From: DAIDJM01 sp964250215
GTDB taxonomy: Bacteria > Pseudomonadota > Alphaproteobacteria > Acetobacterales > Acetobacteraceae
DNA: 38,318 bases
Assembly (NCBI GenBank): GCA_964250215.1
Contig: CAXUEX010000009.1
Span: forward strand, 1 to 38,318
Direction of reading: 5' to 3'
Position 1 is the stretch's first letter. Each line of letters begins with the position of its first letter. Below, in pieces: positions 1 to 8,443 of this stretch. Position numbers and translations under genes: made by a program. Below the pieces are notes generated by a model, which ran no database searches, was not told where the DNA came from, and saw nothing but the letters and a program-made list of their open reading frames with translations.

Positions 1-604
1 CCGCCTTGATCGGATCGCGCTCGAACCAGCGATCCAGCAGCTCGCGCGCGCTTTTCGTGAACAGGTCCAGCACGTCGCGCTGCGCCGCAATGGGCAGGCG
101 CCGCAGCGCGTTGGCCTGCATCAGCGCGCGCGGCAGGCCGGCGATGCCGTCGGCCTGGTTCGGCGGCGTCTGGCGCGCGAATTCGCGCAGCACCGCACCG
201 GCCCGCTCGATGTTTGTGTAGTAGCGCGGCAGCATTTCGGCATCGCGGGCGCTGAATTTTGCCACCTCCGCCTGGCTGCGCTGCAGGCCGCCGCCGAGTT
301 TCAGATAACCACCATCCTCGGTCGGCAGAAAATTCGCGAGCTGACGATCGAGGATTTTCAGCCCGTGCTCGTGCAACGCCATGTCGGCAATCACCTGCGC
401 ATCCAGCAGGCTCACCGTGTAGCTCGCAACCGAATTGCGAAACCCGGGGTGGAATTCTTCCGTCACCGCCGCGCCGCCGACGATTTCCCTACGTTCGCAC
501 ACCGTAACCGCCATGCCTGCGCGCGCGAGGTAGAACGCGCAGACCAGCCCGTTATGGCCGCCGCCCACGATCACGGCCCCGTGCGCGCGGCTGCTGCCGA
601 TCAT
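1..604 (-). CDS. FAD/NAD(P)-dependent oxidoreductase, COG1233 (phytoene desaturase / PYROXD2-like), N-terminal part
   Basis: Only the first 201 residues lie in the window; the gene runs off the left edge. Reading from the ATG at 604, the protein begins MIGSSRAHGAVIVGGGHNGL, a Rossmann dinucleotide-binding motif (GGGHNG, residues 14-19) followed by an acidic end of strand two (VTVCER) and then GGAAVTEEFHPGF. That last block is typical of the COG1233 group that includes phytoene desaturases and human PYROXD2. The family binds FAD and oxidises or isomerises carbon-carbon or amine bonds; the substrate here is unknown. The ATG overlaps the stop of the upstream Rieske oxygenase in an ATGA, so the two are translationally coupled and probably act in one pathway. 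The family call is firm; the reaction is not. Confidence 0.85.
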   Translation of the reverse strand, partial: MIGSSRAHGAVIVGGGHNGLVCAFYLARAGMAVTVCERREIVGGAAVTEEFHPGFRNSVASYTVSLLDAQVIADMALHEHGLKILDRQLANFLPTEDGGYLKLGGGLQRSQAEVAKFSARDAEMLPRYYTNIERAGAVLREFARQTPPNQADGIAGLPRALMQANALRRLPIAAQRDVLDLFTKSARELLDRWFERDPIKA

Positions 605-1761
605 GCGCGGTGCGACCAGCCGGGCGCCGGCCGGCGCGGCAAGGCAGTTTGCGGGATCAGCTCGCGCAACCGCCGGCCGAACGCGCGCAGGCTGACCTCG
701 CCGCGGCCGAGCGGTCCGTTCGTGTAGCTGCTGGAACTCATGCCCTGCTGCACGCGCGCGATGAGCTCGGCATCCTCCAGGCTCACGCGACGGTTGATGC
801 GCCAATTCAGGTAGCGGCAGGCCCGCATCTCGCGCCGTGCATCCGGCAGCGCATAGGCGATCTCGCGGATCACGGTGTGCGTGGGCGATACCGGGATCGA
901 CTGCATGAAATCGATCTGGTCCGGATACATATCAAACGCCAGATTCGGCCAGAGCTTGAAATAGCACCAAAGGCGCTGCCGGTCGGCCGGCAAATGGGGC
1001 ACTGGCGGCAGGAAATGCTGATACGCGCGTTCGGAAGCGTTGGCCGATGGCGTCCCCACCAGCCCGCCCCACATTCTGTCCACCCACAAACGGCTTTCCA
1101 CGCCGTAGCCCTCGCCGAATAGCCGCGTGAGGCCCGGATGCGCCACGCGGATGTGCAGCGCATCGGAATAATTGTCGCCGACATTCTTCCAGTTCACGTG
1201 CCGATCGCGCCGCGTGACGCGGCCGAGCGGCTGCATCTCCTCCAATCTATACAGCGCCAGTTCGGCATCGCAGGAGGCCAGCATCTCGGCCACGCTGGGT
1301 CCGCCGCCGGCGATGCGCACGAAAACGAAGCCGCGATAGATCTCGAGCTCGAGCGGCACCAGGCCCAGCCGTTCGAAATCGGCATGCGCGAATGCCTCGC
1401 GATGCGGCACACCCGCAAGCCGGCCATCTAGCGCATACGTCCAGCCATGATACGGACAGGTGATGCGGCGGCGGCAGTGCCCCGCAGCGCCATCCAGCAA
1501 GCGGGCAGCGCGGTGGCGGCACACATTGTGGTAGCCGCGCGCACCCGCATCGGTGCGCACCACGAACAGGCTTTCGCCGAGCATATCGAGCGTGTGGTAA
1601 TCGCCCGTTTCGGGAATATCGGCGAGGTGGCACACAAGCTGCCAGGACGGCAGGAAAATGCGCTCGCGTTCCACTTCCAGGAATTCCGGATCGGCGTAGA
1701 TCCAGCCCGGCAGGCTCCGCTCGTCGTCGAGTTCCACATCCAGGCGCCGGCTGCCATCCAT
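601..1761 (-). CDS. Rieske non-haem iron oxygenase, alpha subunit
   Basis: Ring-hydroxylating or N-demethylating type oxygenase subunit, 386 aa, cytoplasmic. The Rieske [2Fe-2S] ligands are visible as C81-x-H83 (CRHR) and C102-x2-H105 (CPYHG). The catalytic domain shows the NW (190-191) start and the mononuclear iron histidines H203 and H208 in DNYSDALHIRVAHPG, with the bridging Asp D200 that carries electrons between subunits. I chose the ATG at 1761 because GGGAGG sits about 5 nt upstream; a TTG 27 nt further up is open but has no such site. No ferredoxin or reductase gene is visible beside it. It is the third gene in a minus-strand run after two phosphoesterases (56 nt gap) and overlaps the FAD oxidoreductase by 4 nt. 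Substrate not predictable; aromatic acids or quaternary amines are both possible. Confidence 0.9.
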   Translation of the reverse strand: MDGSRRLDVELDDERSLPGWIYADPEFLEVERERIFLPSWQLVCHLADIPETGDYHTLDMLGESLFVVRTDAGARGYHNVCRHRAARLLDGAAGHCRRRITCPYHGWTYALDGRLAGVPHREAFAHADFERLGLVPLELEIYRGFVFVRIAGGGPSVAEMLASCDAELALYRLEEMQPLGRVTRRDRHVNWKNVGDNYSDALHIRVAHPGLTRLFGEGYGVESRLWVDRMWGGLVGTPSANASERAYQHFLPPVPHLPADRQRLWCYFKLWPNLAFDMYPDQIDFMQSIPVSPTHTVIREIAYALPDARREMRACRYLNWRINRRVSLEDAELIARVQQGMSSSSYTNGPLGRGEVSLRAFGRRLRELIPQTALPRRPAPGWSHRA

Positions 1762-1817
1762 CGCACCCTCCCGGCCGCTGCGGTACAACCCGGCGGCGGG
1801 TGCGGCAAGGGCGAGTT

Positions 1818-3491
1818 CTACGGCTCGGTAATCTCCGCCCCAGGCGAGAGCGGACCTGGCGTGCCGCCCGGGCCAGTGCTGAAAACGTTATAAACGTGCA
1901 GCCCGCGGCCCGGCGCGTCGGTGCAGGTCGTGACTTTGCCGTTGCATTGCGGCAATGCAATCCCATCGCGCTGCACGCCGTACGTGTATTTGGTGTTGCC
2001 GTTCTGCGGTGGCACCGCGTTCCAGGTGAGCGTTACCGTTGCAGACCTGCAAACGAATGTCTTGTCCGGCTTGCACTCCGCCGCGATGTGCGTGGGAATC
2101 GTGGTGGTCAGCAGCATCGGCGGCAGCGGCGTTTGCGAAAAATCGAACTCGCTCATCAGATCGCCCACCGGCTGCGCCGAGCCGTCGATCAGCTTCACCT
2201 GTGTCACCGCATCGCGAATGGTCGGCCGGTGGTCGGGGTTTTTCAGCGCCGCAGGATCCAGCCGCGCGCCGCCCATGAACAAGTTTTCGATCAGCGTAGC
2301 GTAGGAATCGTGGCTGTAGATCGCGTGATCGACCATGCCGCGCCTTGCCCAGGGGCTGATCAGGATGCCCGGCACCCGCAGGCCGTAGCCCTGGATCGGG
2401 CTTTTCGTATTGTTCATATCGACAATCGGCGGCACCACATGATCGTAAAAGCCGCCCCAATCGTCCCAGGTCAAGAAGATCGCGGTGCTGTTCCAATATG
2501 ACGACTGCATCACCGCATTCACCAACGAAGTGACGAACTCCATGCCTTCGCCGACGGCTGCGGGCGGGTGCTCGCTGTAATCCTGCGCCGGCACCACCCA
2601 CGACACTTGCGGCAACGCGTTCTTGGCCACGTCGTCGATGAACTGCTTTAGATCCGGAACATGCGCATCGAGGTATTTCGGCCCCTGCGCCTTCACATAG
2701 GCAAAGAGCGGCGCCGGATTCCAGATACCAGGCACCTTGTGGTCCATCGTCAGCGGCGCGCACACCATGTCGCCATCGCTGCAATCGGGTTCGCGGCCGG
2801 CGCCGAGATAGTATTTCCAGGATACGCCCTTGCTGTCGAGAAGCTCGAAAAGCGAGACCCACGGAATCTGACGCACTTCCCCCAAGGTCTTGATATTCGT
2901 CGTGGTTTTGCAGGAAAGCGCGCTCTTGGGGTTCGCGCAGGCGGCGGTCCACTCGCTGCTGAGATACAAATGCGCCGGCAGCGACCAGGCCCGCACGCTC
3001 TCGAACATTGCGTCCTGTATCACGAAATTTTGCGCATAGGCCCAGTAGTTCGGAATTTCCGCCGCGGTGTGATAGCCCATCACATCGTGGCGCGCCGCGC
3101 CGGCGCCGGAATCGGTGCATTTCGGCGAGTTCGGATTCTTCGCGCAGATGGCCGGATTCGCGCCCTGCGTCTGCGTCAGCACGAAGCCGTCGAGCTTCGC
3201 CGTCGTGATGCCGTCGTCCAGATCCTGCTGCGCATCAGCCGCCGAGTGCGGGCCGCCGGCATTGGCGTCGTTCACATCATGGAACGGCTTCACGCAGCCT
3301 TTCTGCGGCCGAGTCGGATCCAGCGGCACGCAGACGTTCTGCGGCAGGCCGTTCGCACCGGGAAAAGTGCCGAAATAGGAGTCGAACGAACGGTTTTCCT
3401 GCATGATCACGATCACATGCTGGATCGGCGTCGCCAGCGCCGGACCGGCGAGTGCCAGCAGCGGCGCTGCGATGGCCAGATTTCTCGTCAT
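1818..3491 (-). CDS. Secreted phosphoesterase (acid phosphatase / phospholipase C superfamily), copy 1
   Basis: 557 aa. An N-terminal signal peptide (MTRNLAIAAPLLALAGPALA) is followed directly by the family hallmark TPIQHVIVIMQENRSFD near residues 21-37. Further family blocks are visible: MGYHTAAEIPNYW (T is a candidate nucleophile), DDWGGFYDHV (metal ligands), GLRVPGILISPWARRG and HAIYSHDSYATLIENLF. These match the PF04185 phosphoesterases, which hydrolyse phosphomonoesters or phospholipid head groups in the periplasm or outside the cell. The last ~90 residues, with paired cysteines and a VTLTWNAVPP strand, look like an appended fibronectin III-like domain. The ATG at 3491 has GGGAG about 7 nt upstream. 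It lies 76 nt downstream of a close paralogue of identical length. Whether it is a phosphatase or a phospholipase C cannot be told from sequence. Confidence 0.9.
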   Translation of the reverse strand: MTRNLAIAAPLLALAGPALATPIQHVIVIMQENRSFDSYFGTFPGANGLPQNVCVPLDPTRPQKGCVKPFHDVNDANAGGPHSAADAQQDLDDGITTAKLDGFVLTQTQGANPAICAKNPNSPKCTDSGAGAARHDVMGYHTAAEIPNYWAYAQNFVIQDAMFESVRAWSLPAHLYLSSEWTAACANPKSALSCKTTTNIKTLGEVRQIPWVSLFELLDSKGVSWKYYLGAGREPDCSDGDMVCAPLTMDHKVPGIWNPAPLFAYVKAQGPKYLDAHVPDLKQFIDDVAKNALPQVSWVVPAQDYSEHPPAAVGEGMEFVTSLVNAVMQSSYWNSTAIFLTWDDWGGFYDHVVPPIVDMNNTKSPIQGYGLRVPGILISPWARRGMVDHAIYSHDSYATLIENLFMGGARLDPAALKNPDHRPTIRDAVTQVKLIDGSAQPVGDLMSEFDFSQTPLPPMLLTTTIPTHIAAECKPDKTFVCRSATVTLTWNAVPPQNGNTKYTYGVQRDGIALPQCNGKVTTCTDAPGRGLHVYNVFSTGPGGTPGPLSPGAEITEP

Positions 3492-3567
3492 GCAAATCTC
3501 CCGAAATACCCGCCCATGCGGCTGCGCTACAACCGCTGGCGCAGCCCGGCAAGGTCCGCGGCGCCGA

Positions 3568-5241
3568 TCAGGGTTCCTGCGCCACCGCCGTGGGCGAGAA
3601 CGGGCTTTGGATGCCGTTCGGTCCGATGCTCTGCACGCTGTAATAATGGGTGCCGCTGCCGGGCGTGTCGATGCACGTGGTCGCCGTGCCGCTGCATTGC
3701 GGCAGCGCTGCACCATCCCGTTGCACGTTGTAGGTGAAGGTGGGATTGCCCATCTGCGGCGCCACCGGGTTCCAGGAGATCGTCACATTCGGCACCGTGC
3801 AGACGAGATTATTGCTGATCTGGCAGGAAACGTTGATACCGTAAGGTATCGTGTTCGGCAGCAGCATCGGCGGCAGCGGCGTTTGCGTGAAATCGAACTC
3901 GTTCATCAAATTTCCCACCGGCTCGGTCTGGCCGTTCAGCAAGGTCACGCTGGTGAGCGCGTCGCGAATCGTCGGCCGATTGTCGGGATTCCCCAGTGCC
4001 GCGGGATTCAGGCGCGCGCCGTGGGCGAACAAATCCTCGATCAGGGTGGCGTAGGCATCATGGCTCAGCACCTGGTGGTCGATCATGCCGCTCCGCGCCC
4101 AGGCGCTGATCATGATGCCGGGCACGCGCAGGCCGTAGCCCTGCACTTGTAGCACCGTGTTGTTGCGGTCGGCAATCGGCGGCACCACGTGGTCGTAAAA
4201 GCCGCCCCAATCGTCCCAACTTATGAAAATCGCCGTGCTGTTCCAGTATGGCGACTGCATCACGGAGTTCACCAACGACGTGACGTAATCCATTCCCTCC
4301 GAAATGCTAGCGGGAGGATGCTCGCCGACGGATTGCGAGGGCACGATCCAGGACACCTGCGGCAATCTCCCGGTCTGCAGGTCCGTCTGAAATTGCTCAA
4401 TATTAGGCACATGGGCGGCCAGGTAAGTGGGCCGCTGCTGCTGGATATAGGCAAAGAACGGCGCCGGGTTCCACAGCGAAGGCACCTTGCTGCCCAAATT
4501 CGGCGGCTCGCAAGTCATCTCGCCGTTTTCGCAATCCGGCTCCGGACCAAGGTTCAGATAATATTTCCAGGATACGTTGTTCACGTCGAGAAGCTGAAAC
4601 AACGACACCCACGGCAGCGTCTCACCCTGCGCCAGTGCCAGCAGATTGGCGGTGCTGGCGCAGGTCGAGGCTTGCTGCGGATCGGAGCAGATGGCCGACC
4701 ACTCGCTGGCCAGATACAAATGCGAGGGCACCGACCAGCCGCGCGCGCTTTCGAACAGCGAATCCTGAAGCACGAAATTCTGCGCATATGCCCAGTAGTT
4801 CGGCAATTCGGCGGCGGTCTTGTAGCCCATCACGTCATGCATCTGCTTGCCGAGAGCCGAACCCGCGCACTGCGGATCGTTCGGGTGCCGTTGGCAAACC
4901 TTGGTCGGTGCGCTTTTGTTTTGCGTCGCCACGAACCCGTCCATCTTCGCCGTGGTAACACCGTTGTCCAGGTCGAGCCGCGCCGGAATCGCAGCGTGCG
5001 GGCCGCCGGCATCCACGTCGGCGGAATCGTGGAACGGGGCCACGCACCCGCCCTGCGGATTGTTCGGATCGAGCGGCACGCAAGTGCCGGCCGGTGTTCC
5101 GTTCGCCCCGGGAAAAGTGCCGAAATAATGGTCGAACGAACGGTTCTCCTGCATGATGATGATCACATGCTGGATCGGCGTCGCAGAAGCGGCGCCGGCG
5201 ACGGCGAGAAACGGAATAGCGGCAATCGAACGGCGGAACAT
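3568..5241 (-). CDS. Secreted phosphoesterase (acid phosphatase / phospholipase C superfamily), copy 2
   Basis: Paralogue of the downstream gene, also 557 aa, aligning over its whole length with the same motifs: signal peptide MFRRSIAAIPFLAVAGAASA, then TPIQHVIIIMQENRSFDHYF, MGYKTAAELPNYW, DDWGGFYDHV, GLRVPGIMISAWARSG and SHDAYATLIEDLF. The C-terminal FN3-like domain is also kept (VTISWNPVAPQ, with Cys pairs). The ATG at 5241 is preceded by a GGGGGG run about 5 nt upstream. It is the first gene of the minus-strand block ending with the Rieske and FAD genes, divergent from tRNA-Thr, so its promoter should lie in 5242-5340. The sequence differences from copy 1 are spread evenly, which suggests an old tandem duplication with possible divergence in substrate. 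Confidence 0.9.
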   Translation of the reverse strand: MFRRSIAAIPFLAVAGAASATPIQHVIIIMQENRSFDHYFGTFPGANGTPAGTCVPLDPNNPQGGCVAPFHDSADVDAGGPHAAIPARLDLDNGVTTAKMDGFVATQNKSAPTKVCQRHPNDPQCAGSALGKQMHDVMGYKTAAELPNYWAYAQNFVLQDSLFESARGWSVPSHLYLASEWSAICSDPQQASTCASTANLLALAQGETLPWVSLFQLLDVNNVSWKYYLNLGPEPDCENGEMTCEPPNLGSKVPSLWNPAPFFAYIQQQRPTYLAAHVPNIEQFQTDLQTGRLPQVSWIVPSQSVGEHPPASISEGMDYVTSLVNSVMQSPYWNSTAIFISWDDWGGFYDHVVPPIADRNNTVLQVQGYGLRVPGIMISAWARSGMIDHQVLSHDAYATLIEDLFAHGARLNPAALGNPDNRPTIRDALTSVTLLNGQTEPVGNLMNEFDFTQTPLPPMLLPNTIPYGINVSCQISNNLVCTVPNVTISWNPVAPQMGNPTFTYNVQRDGAALPQCSGTATTCIDTPGSGTHYYSVQSIGPNGIQSPFSPTAVAQEP

Positions 5242-5290
5242 GAAAACCCCCCGGGGAACGATGAACCAATAACGTTAATAGCGCGGCCGC

Positions 5291-5318
5291 TTGCACCCGC
5301 GGACTACCTTAGTATGCT
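5291..5318 (+). promoter_or_regulatory. Candidate sigma-70-type promoter upstream of tRNA-Thr
   Basis: TTGCAC (5291-5296), a 16-nt spacer and TATGCT (5313-5318). Transcription from here would run through the structured leader (5361-5443) into tRNA-Thr. Read by eye only; no closer convincing promoter for the tRNA was seen. Confidence 0.35.
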
Positions 5319-5360
5319 GCGCAACGTCAACGAAAAAGTGCGCCCCTGAAGCCGAACGTT

Positions 5361-5443
5361 GCCCACCTGCGGCGCGGTCCCTGCCGGCGCCTGGCCGGCA
5401 AAGGGTTGCCGCGGAAGGGGGCTGCGGCTAAGGGCAGGTGGGC
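5361..5443 (+). other. Structured leader element before tRNA-Thr (nested inverted repeats)
   Basis: A perfect 10-bp inverted repeat, GCCCACCTGC at 5361-5370 and GCAGGTGGGC at 5434-5443, closes an 83-nt stretch. Inside it are two further hairpins: GCCGGC with its complement around 5387-5405, and GCCGC/GCGGC around 5408-5428 closing a GGAAG-containing loop. It ends 8 nt before the mature 5' end of tRNA-Thr. It may be a pre-tRNA leader fold or a small RNA. It does not match the SRP RNA core well. Confidence 0.4.
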
Positions 5444-5451
5444 CTCGGGGC

Positions 5452-5525
<74 letters not shown>

Positions 5526-5526
<1 letters not shown>

Positions 5527-5702
5527 TGCGCGAACCGCCGGAAAAGCCCCGCCCCACGAAGCACCGCCCCGCCGCCAAGCCCGAAACCGAAGCCGCCTTG
5601 GCGGCGCGGCGCGCGCGCGAGGCGGCGGCGCTGCGGCAGAACCTGAAGCGGCGCAAGGCGCAGACCCGCGCGAAGCGGCCGGAGACGCCGGAATGCCCGT
5701 GA
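5526..5702 (+). CDS. Small basic conserved-type protein between tRNA-Thr and dcd
   Basis: 58 aa, strongly charged. An N-terminal Pro/Lys-rich stretch is followed by a predicted Ala/Arg helix (EAALAARRAREAAALRQNL) and a Lys/Arg tail (KRRKAQTRAKR). Similar short Arg/Ala-rich proteins are known to me near murA in alphaproteobacteria, but I know of no established function; RNA or ribosome binding would fit the charge. The only early start is the ATG at 5526, whose A is the last base of the tRNA-Thr CCA end. There is therefore no free leader or Shine-Dalgarno outside the tRNA itself. Its stop overlaps the dcd start region by 10 nt, which supports co-translation with dcd. That it is a gene at all rests on codon usage like its neighbours and on this coupling. 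Confidence 0.6.
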
Positions 5703-6244
5703 TGCCGGATCGCTGGATCCGGGAGCGCGCCGAAGCCGGCATGATCGAACCGTTCGTCGAGACGCAGCGCCGCCAGGGCGTGATTTCCTACGGGCTTTCC
5801 AGCTACGGCTACGATGCCCGCGTGGCGGACGAATTCCGCATCTTCACCAATGTCGATAGCGCGGTGGTCGATCCCAAGGATTTCCGCGCCGAAAGCTTCG
5901 TCACGCGGCGCGGGCCGGTGGCCATCATCCCGCCCAACAGTTTCGCGCTGGCGCATACGGTGGAGTATTTCCGAATCCCTCGCGATGTGCTGGTGATCTG
6001 CCTGGGCAAATCGACCTACGCGCGTTGCGGCATCATCGTGAACGTCACGCCGCTCGAGCCGGAATGGGAGGGGCAGGTGACCATCGAGATCAGCAACACC
6101 ACGCCGCTGCCGGCGCGCATCTATGCCAACGAGGGCATCTGCCAGTTTCTGTTCCTCCAGGGTGCGGGGCCGCCCGAGGTGAGCTACCGCGACAAGGCCG
6201 GCAAATACATGCACCAGCGCGGCGTCGCGCTGCCCAAGCTGTGA
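5693..6244 (+). CDS. dcd: dCTP deaminase
   Basis: 183 aa. It deaminates dCTP to dUTP, feeding thymidylate synthesis through dUTPase. The sequence begins MPVMPDRWIRERA and shows GVISYGLSSYGYDAR, VDPKDF, IPPNSFALAHTVEYF, the substrate-binding block GKSTYARCGIIVNVTPLEPEWEG and YANEGICQFLF, all characteristic of alphaproteobacterial Dcd and of normal length. I keep the ATG at 5693 because homologues start with a similar M-x-V-M-P-D; a second ATG at 5702 lies exactly at the stop of the upstream small gene and is the alternative. murA follows after 15 nt. The call is secure. Confidence 0.96.
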   Translation: MPVMPDRWIRERAEAGMIEPFVETQRRQGVISYGLSSYGYDARVADEFRIFTNVDSAVVDPKDFRAESFVTRRGPVAIIPPNSFALAHTVEYFRIPRDVLVICLGKSTYARCGIIVNVTPLEPEWEGQVTIEISNTTPLPARIYANEGICQFLFLQGAGPPEVSYRDKAGKYMHQRGVALPKL

Positions 6245-6259
6245 CGGCGCACGGGTAAT

Positions 6260-7522
<1,263 letters not shown>

Positions 7523-7536
7523 AGATGGAGAGACCG

Positions 7537-7707
7537 ATGCGACTGAGGCTGCTGATTGTGGCGGCGGGTCTGGCGCTGGCTGGGTGCTACGTGGCGCCGC
7601 CGCCGGGGCCCGGGCCTGGCTATGGGCGGGCGTGCCCGTACCCGTATCATTGGATTCCCGGCCATTACGGCCCTTATGGCGGGTTCCACGCAGGCCACTG
7701 CGGATAG
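7537..7707 (+). CDS. Small Pro/Gly/Tyr-rich lipoprotein
   Basis: 56 aa. A signal sequence (MRLRLLIVAAGLALAGC) ends in a lipobox LAGC with lipidated C17. It is followed by YVAPPPGPGPGYG and a His/Gly/Tyr-rich tail with two cysteines (ACPYPYHW and HAGHCG). It is probably an inner- or outer-membrane-anchored lipoprotein; the His/Cys residues could bind metal, but that is inference. The ATG at 7537 is preceded by GGAG at 6 nt; an ATG at 7525 in frame is the alternative. Small lipoproteins of this style are common in Acetobacteraceae. It sits between murA and hisG with 14 and 46 nt gaps. No function can be assigned. Confidence 0.65.
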   Translation: MRLRLLIVAAGLALAGCYVAPPPGPGPGYGRACPYPYHWIPGHYGPYGGFHAGHCG

Positions 7708-7753
7708 CGCGCCATCGCTGGCTTTGCCGAGGGCGCGATGCTAGCCCCCGCGC

Positions 7754-8443
7754 ATGACCGCGCCACTGCGATCCGCCGAACGGGTGAGCCTGAGCGACGA
7801 TCTCGTGCTCGCCTTGCCGAAGGGTCGCATTCTCGCCGAATGCGGCGTCTTGCTGGCGCGCGCCGGTATCCAGCCGGCGGCCGATTACGCCGACGAGGAT
7901 AGCCGGCGGCTGCGCTTCCCCACAAATCACGCGCGGCTCGATGTGGTGCGCGTGCGGCCGTTCGACGTGGCCACGTTCGTGGCGTTCGGCGCCGCGCAGC
8001 TCGGCATCTGCGGCGGCGACGTGCTGATGGAGTTCGATTACGCCGAGCTCTACGCGCCGCTCGATCTGGGCATCGGCGCGTGCCGGGTGAGCGTGGCGGC
8101 GCCCGAGGATGGCGCGCCGGAAGACCCGCGGCGGTGGTCGGCGGTCCGGGTGGCGACGAAATATCCCACCATCGCGCGGCGGCATTTCGCGGCGCGCGGC
8201 ATATCGGCGGAAATCGTGCACCTGAACGGCGCCATGGAGCTGGCGCCGGGGCTGGGGCTTTCGCGGCTGATCGTGGACCTTGTGCAAACCGGATCGACGC
8301 TGCGCGCCAACGGGTTGCGCGAGACCGAGGTGATCGCGCACGTCACCAGCCGGCTGGTGGTGAACCGCACGGCGCTGAAGACGCGGCCGGCGGAACTCTC
8401 GCAATGGATCGAGCGATTCCGCGAAGCGGCGGAGACGGTGTGA
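7754..8443 (+). CDS. hisG: ATP phosphoribosyltransferase, short form
   Basis: 229 aa. It catalyses the first step of histidine synthesis, joining ATP and PRPP. Typical blocks are LVLALPKGRILAE, DVVRVRPFDVATFV, LGICGGDVLME and the PRPP-binding DLVQTGSTLRANGL. It has the short (HisG-S) architecture without the C-terminal ACT-like regulatory domain of long HisG. By established knowledge this form needs the HisZ regulatory subunit, which is not in this window. The stop overlaps the GTG start of hisD (GTGTGA region), so the two are translationally coupled. The ATG at 7754 has no strong Shine-Dalgarno, and the first ~15 residues precede the conserved core. Confidence 0.95.
   Translation: MTAPLRSAERVSLSDDLVLALPKGRILAECGVLLARAGIQPAADYADEDSRRLRFPTNHARLDVVRVRPFDVATFVAFGAAQLGICGGDVLMEFDYAELYAPLDLGIGACRVSVAAPEDGAPEDPRRWSAVRVATKYPTIARRHFAARGISAEIVHLNGAMELAPGLGLSRLIVDLVQTGSTLRANGLRETEVIAHVTSRLVVNRTALKTRPAELSQWIERFREAAETV

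Noticed and set aside
5361..5443. Resemblance of the structured leader to small SRP RNA (GGAAG loop, CTAAGG).
   Set aside because: The symmetric and asymmetric internal loops and the CAGGTCCGGAAGGAAGCAGCC-type core are not present in the right order.
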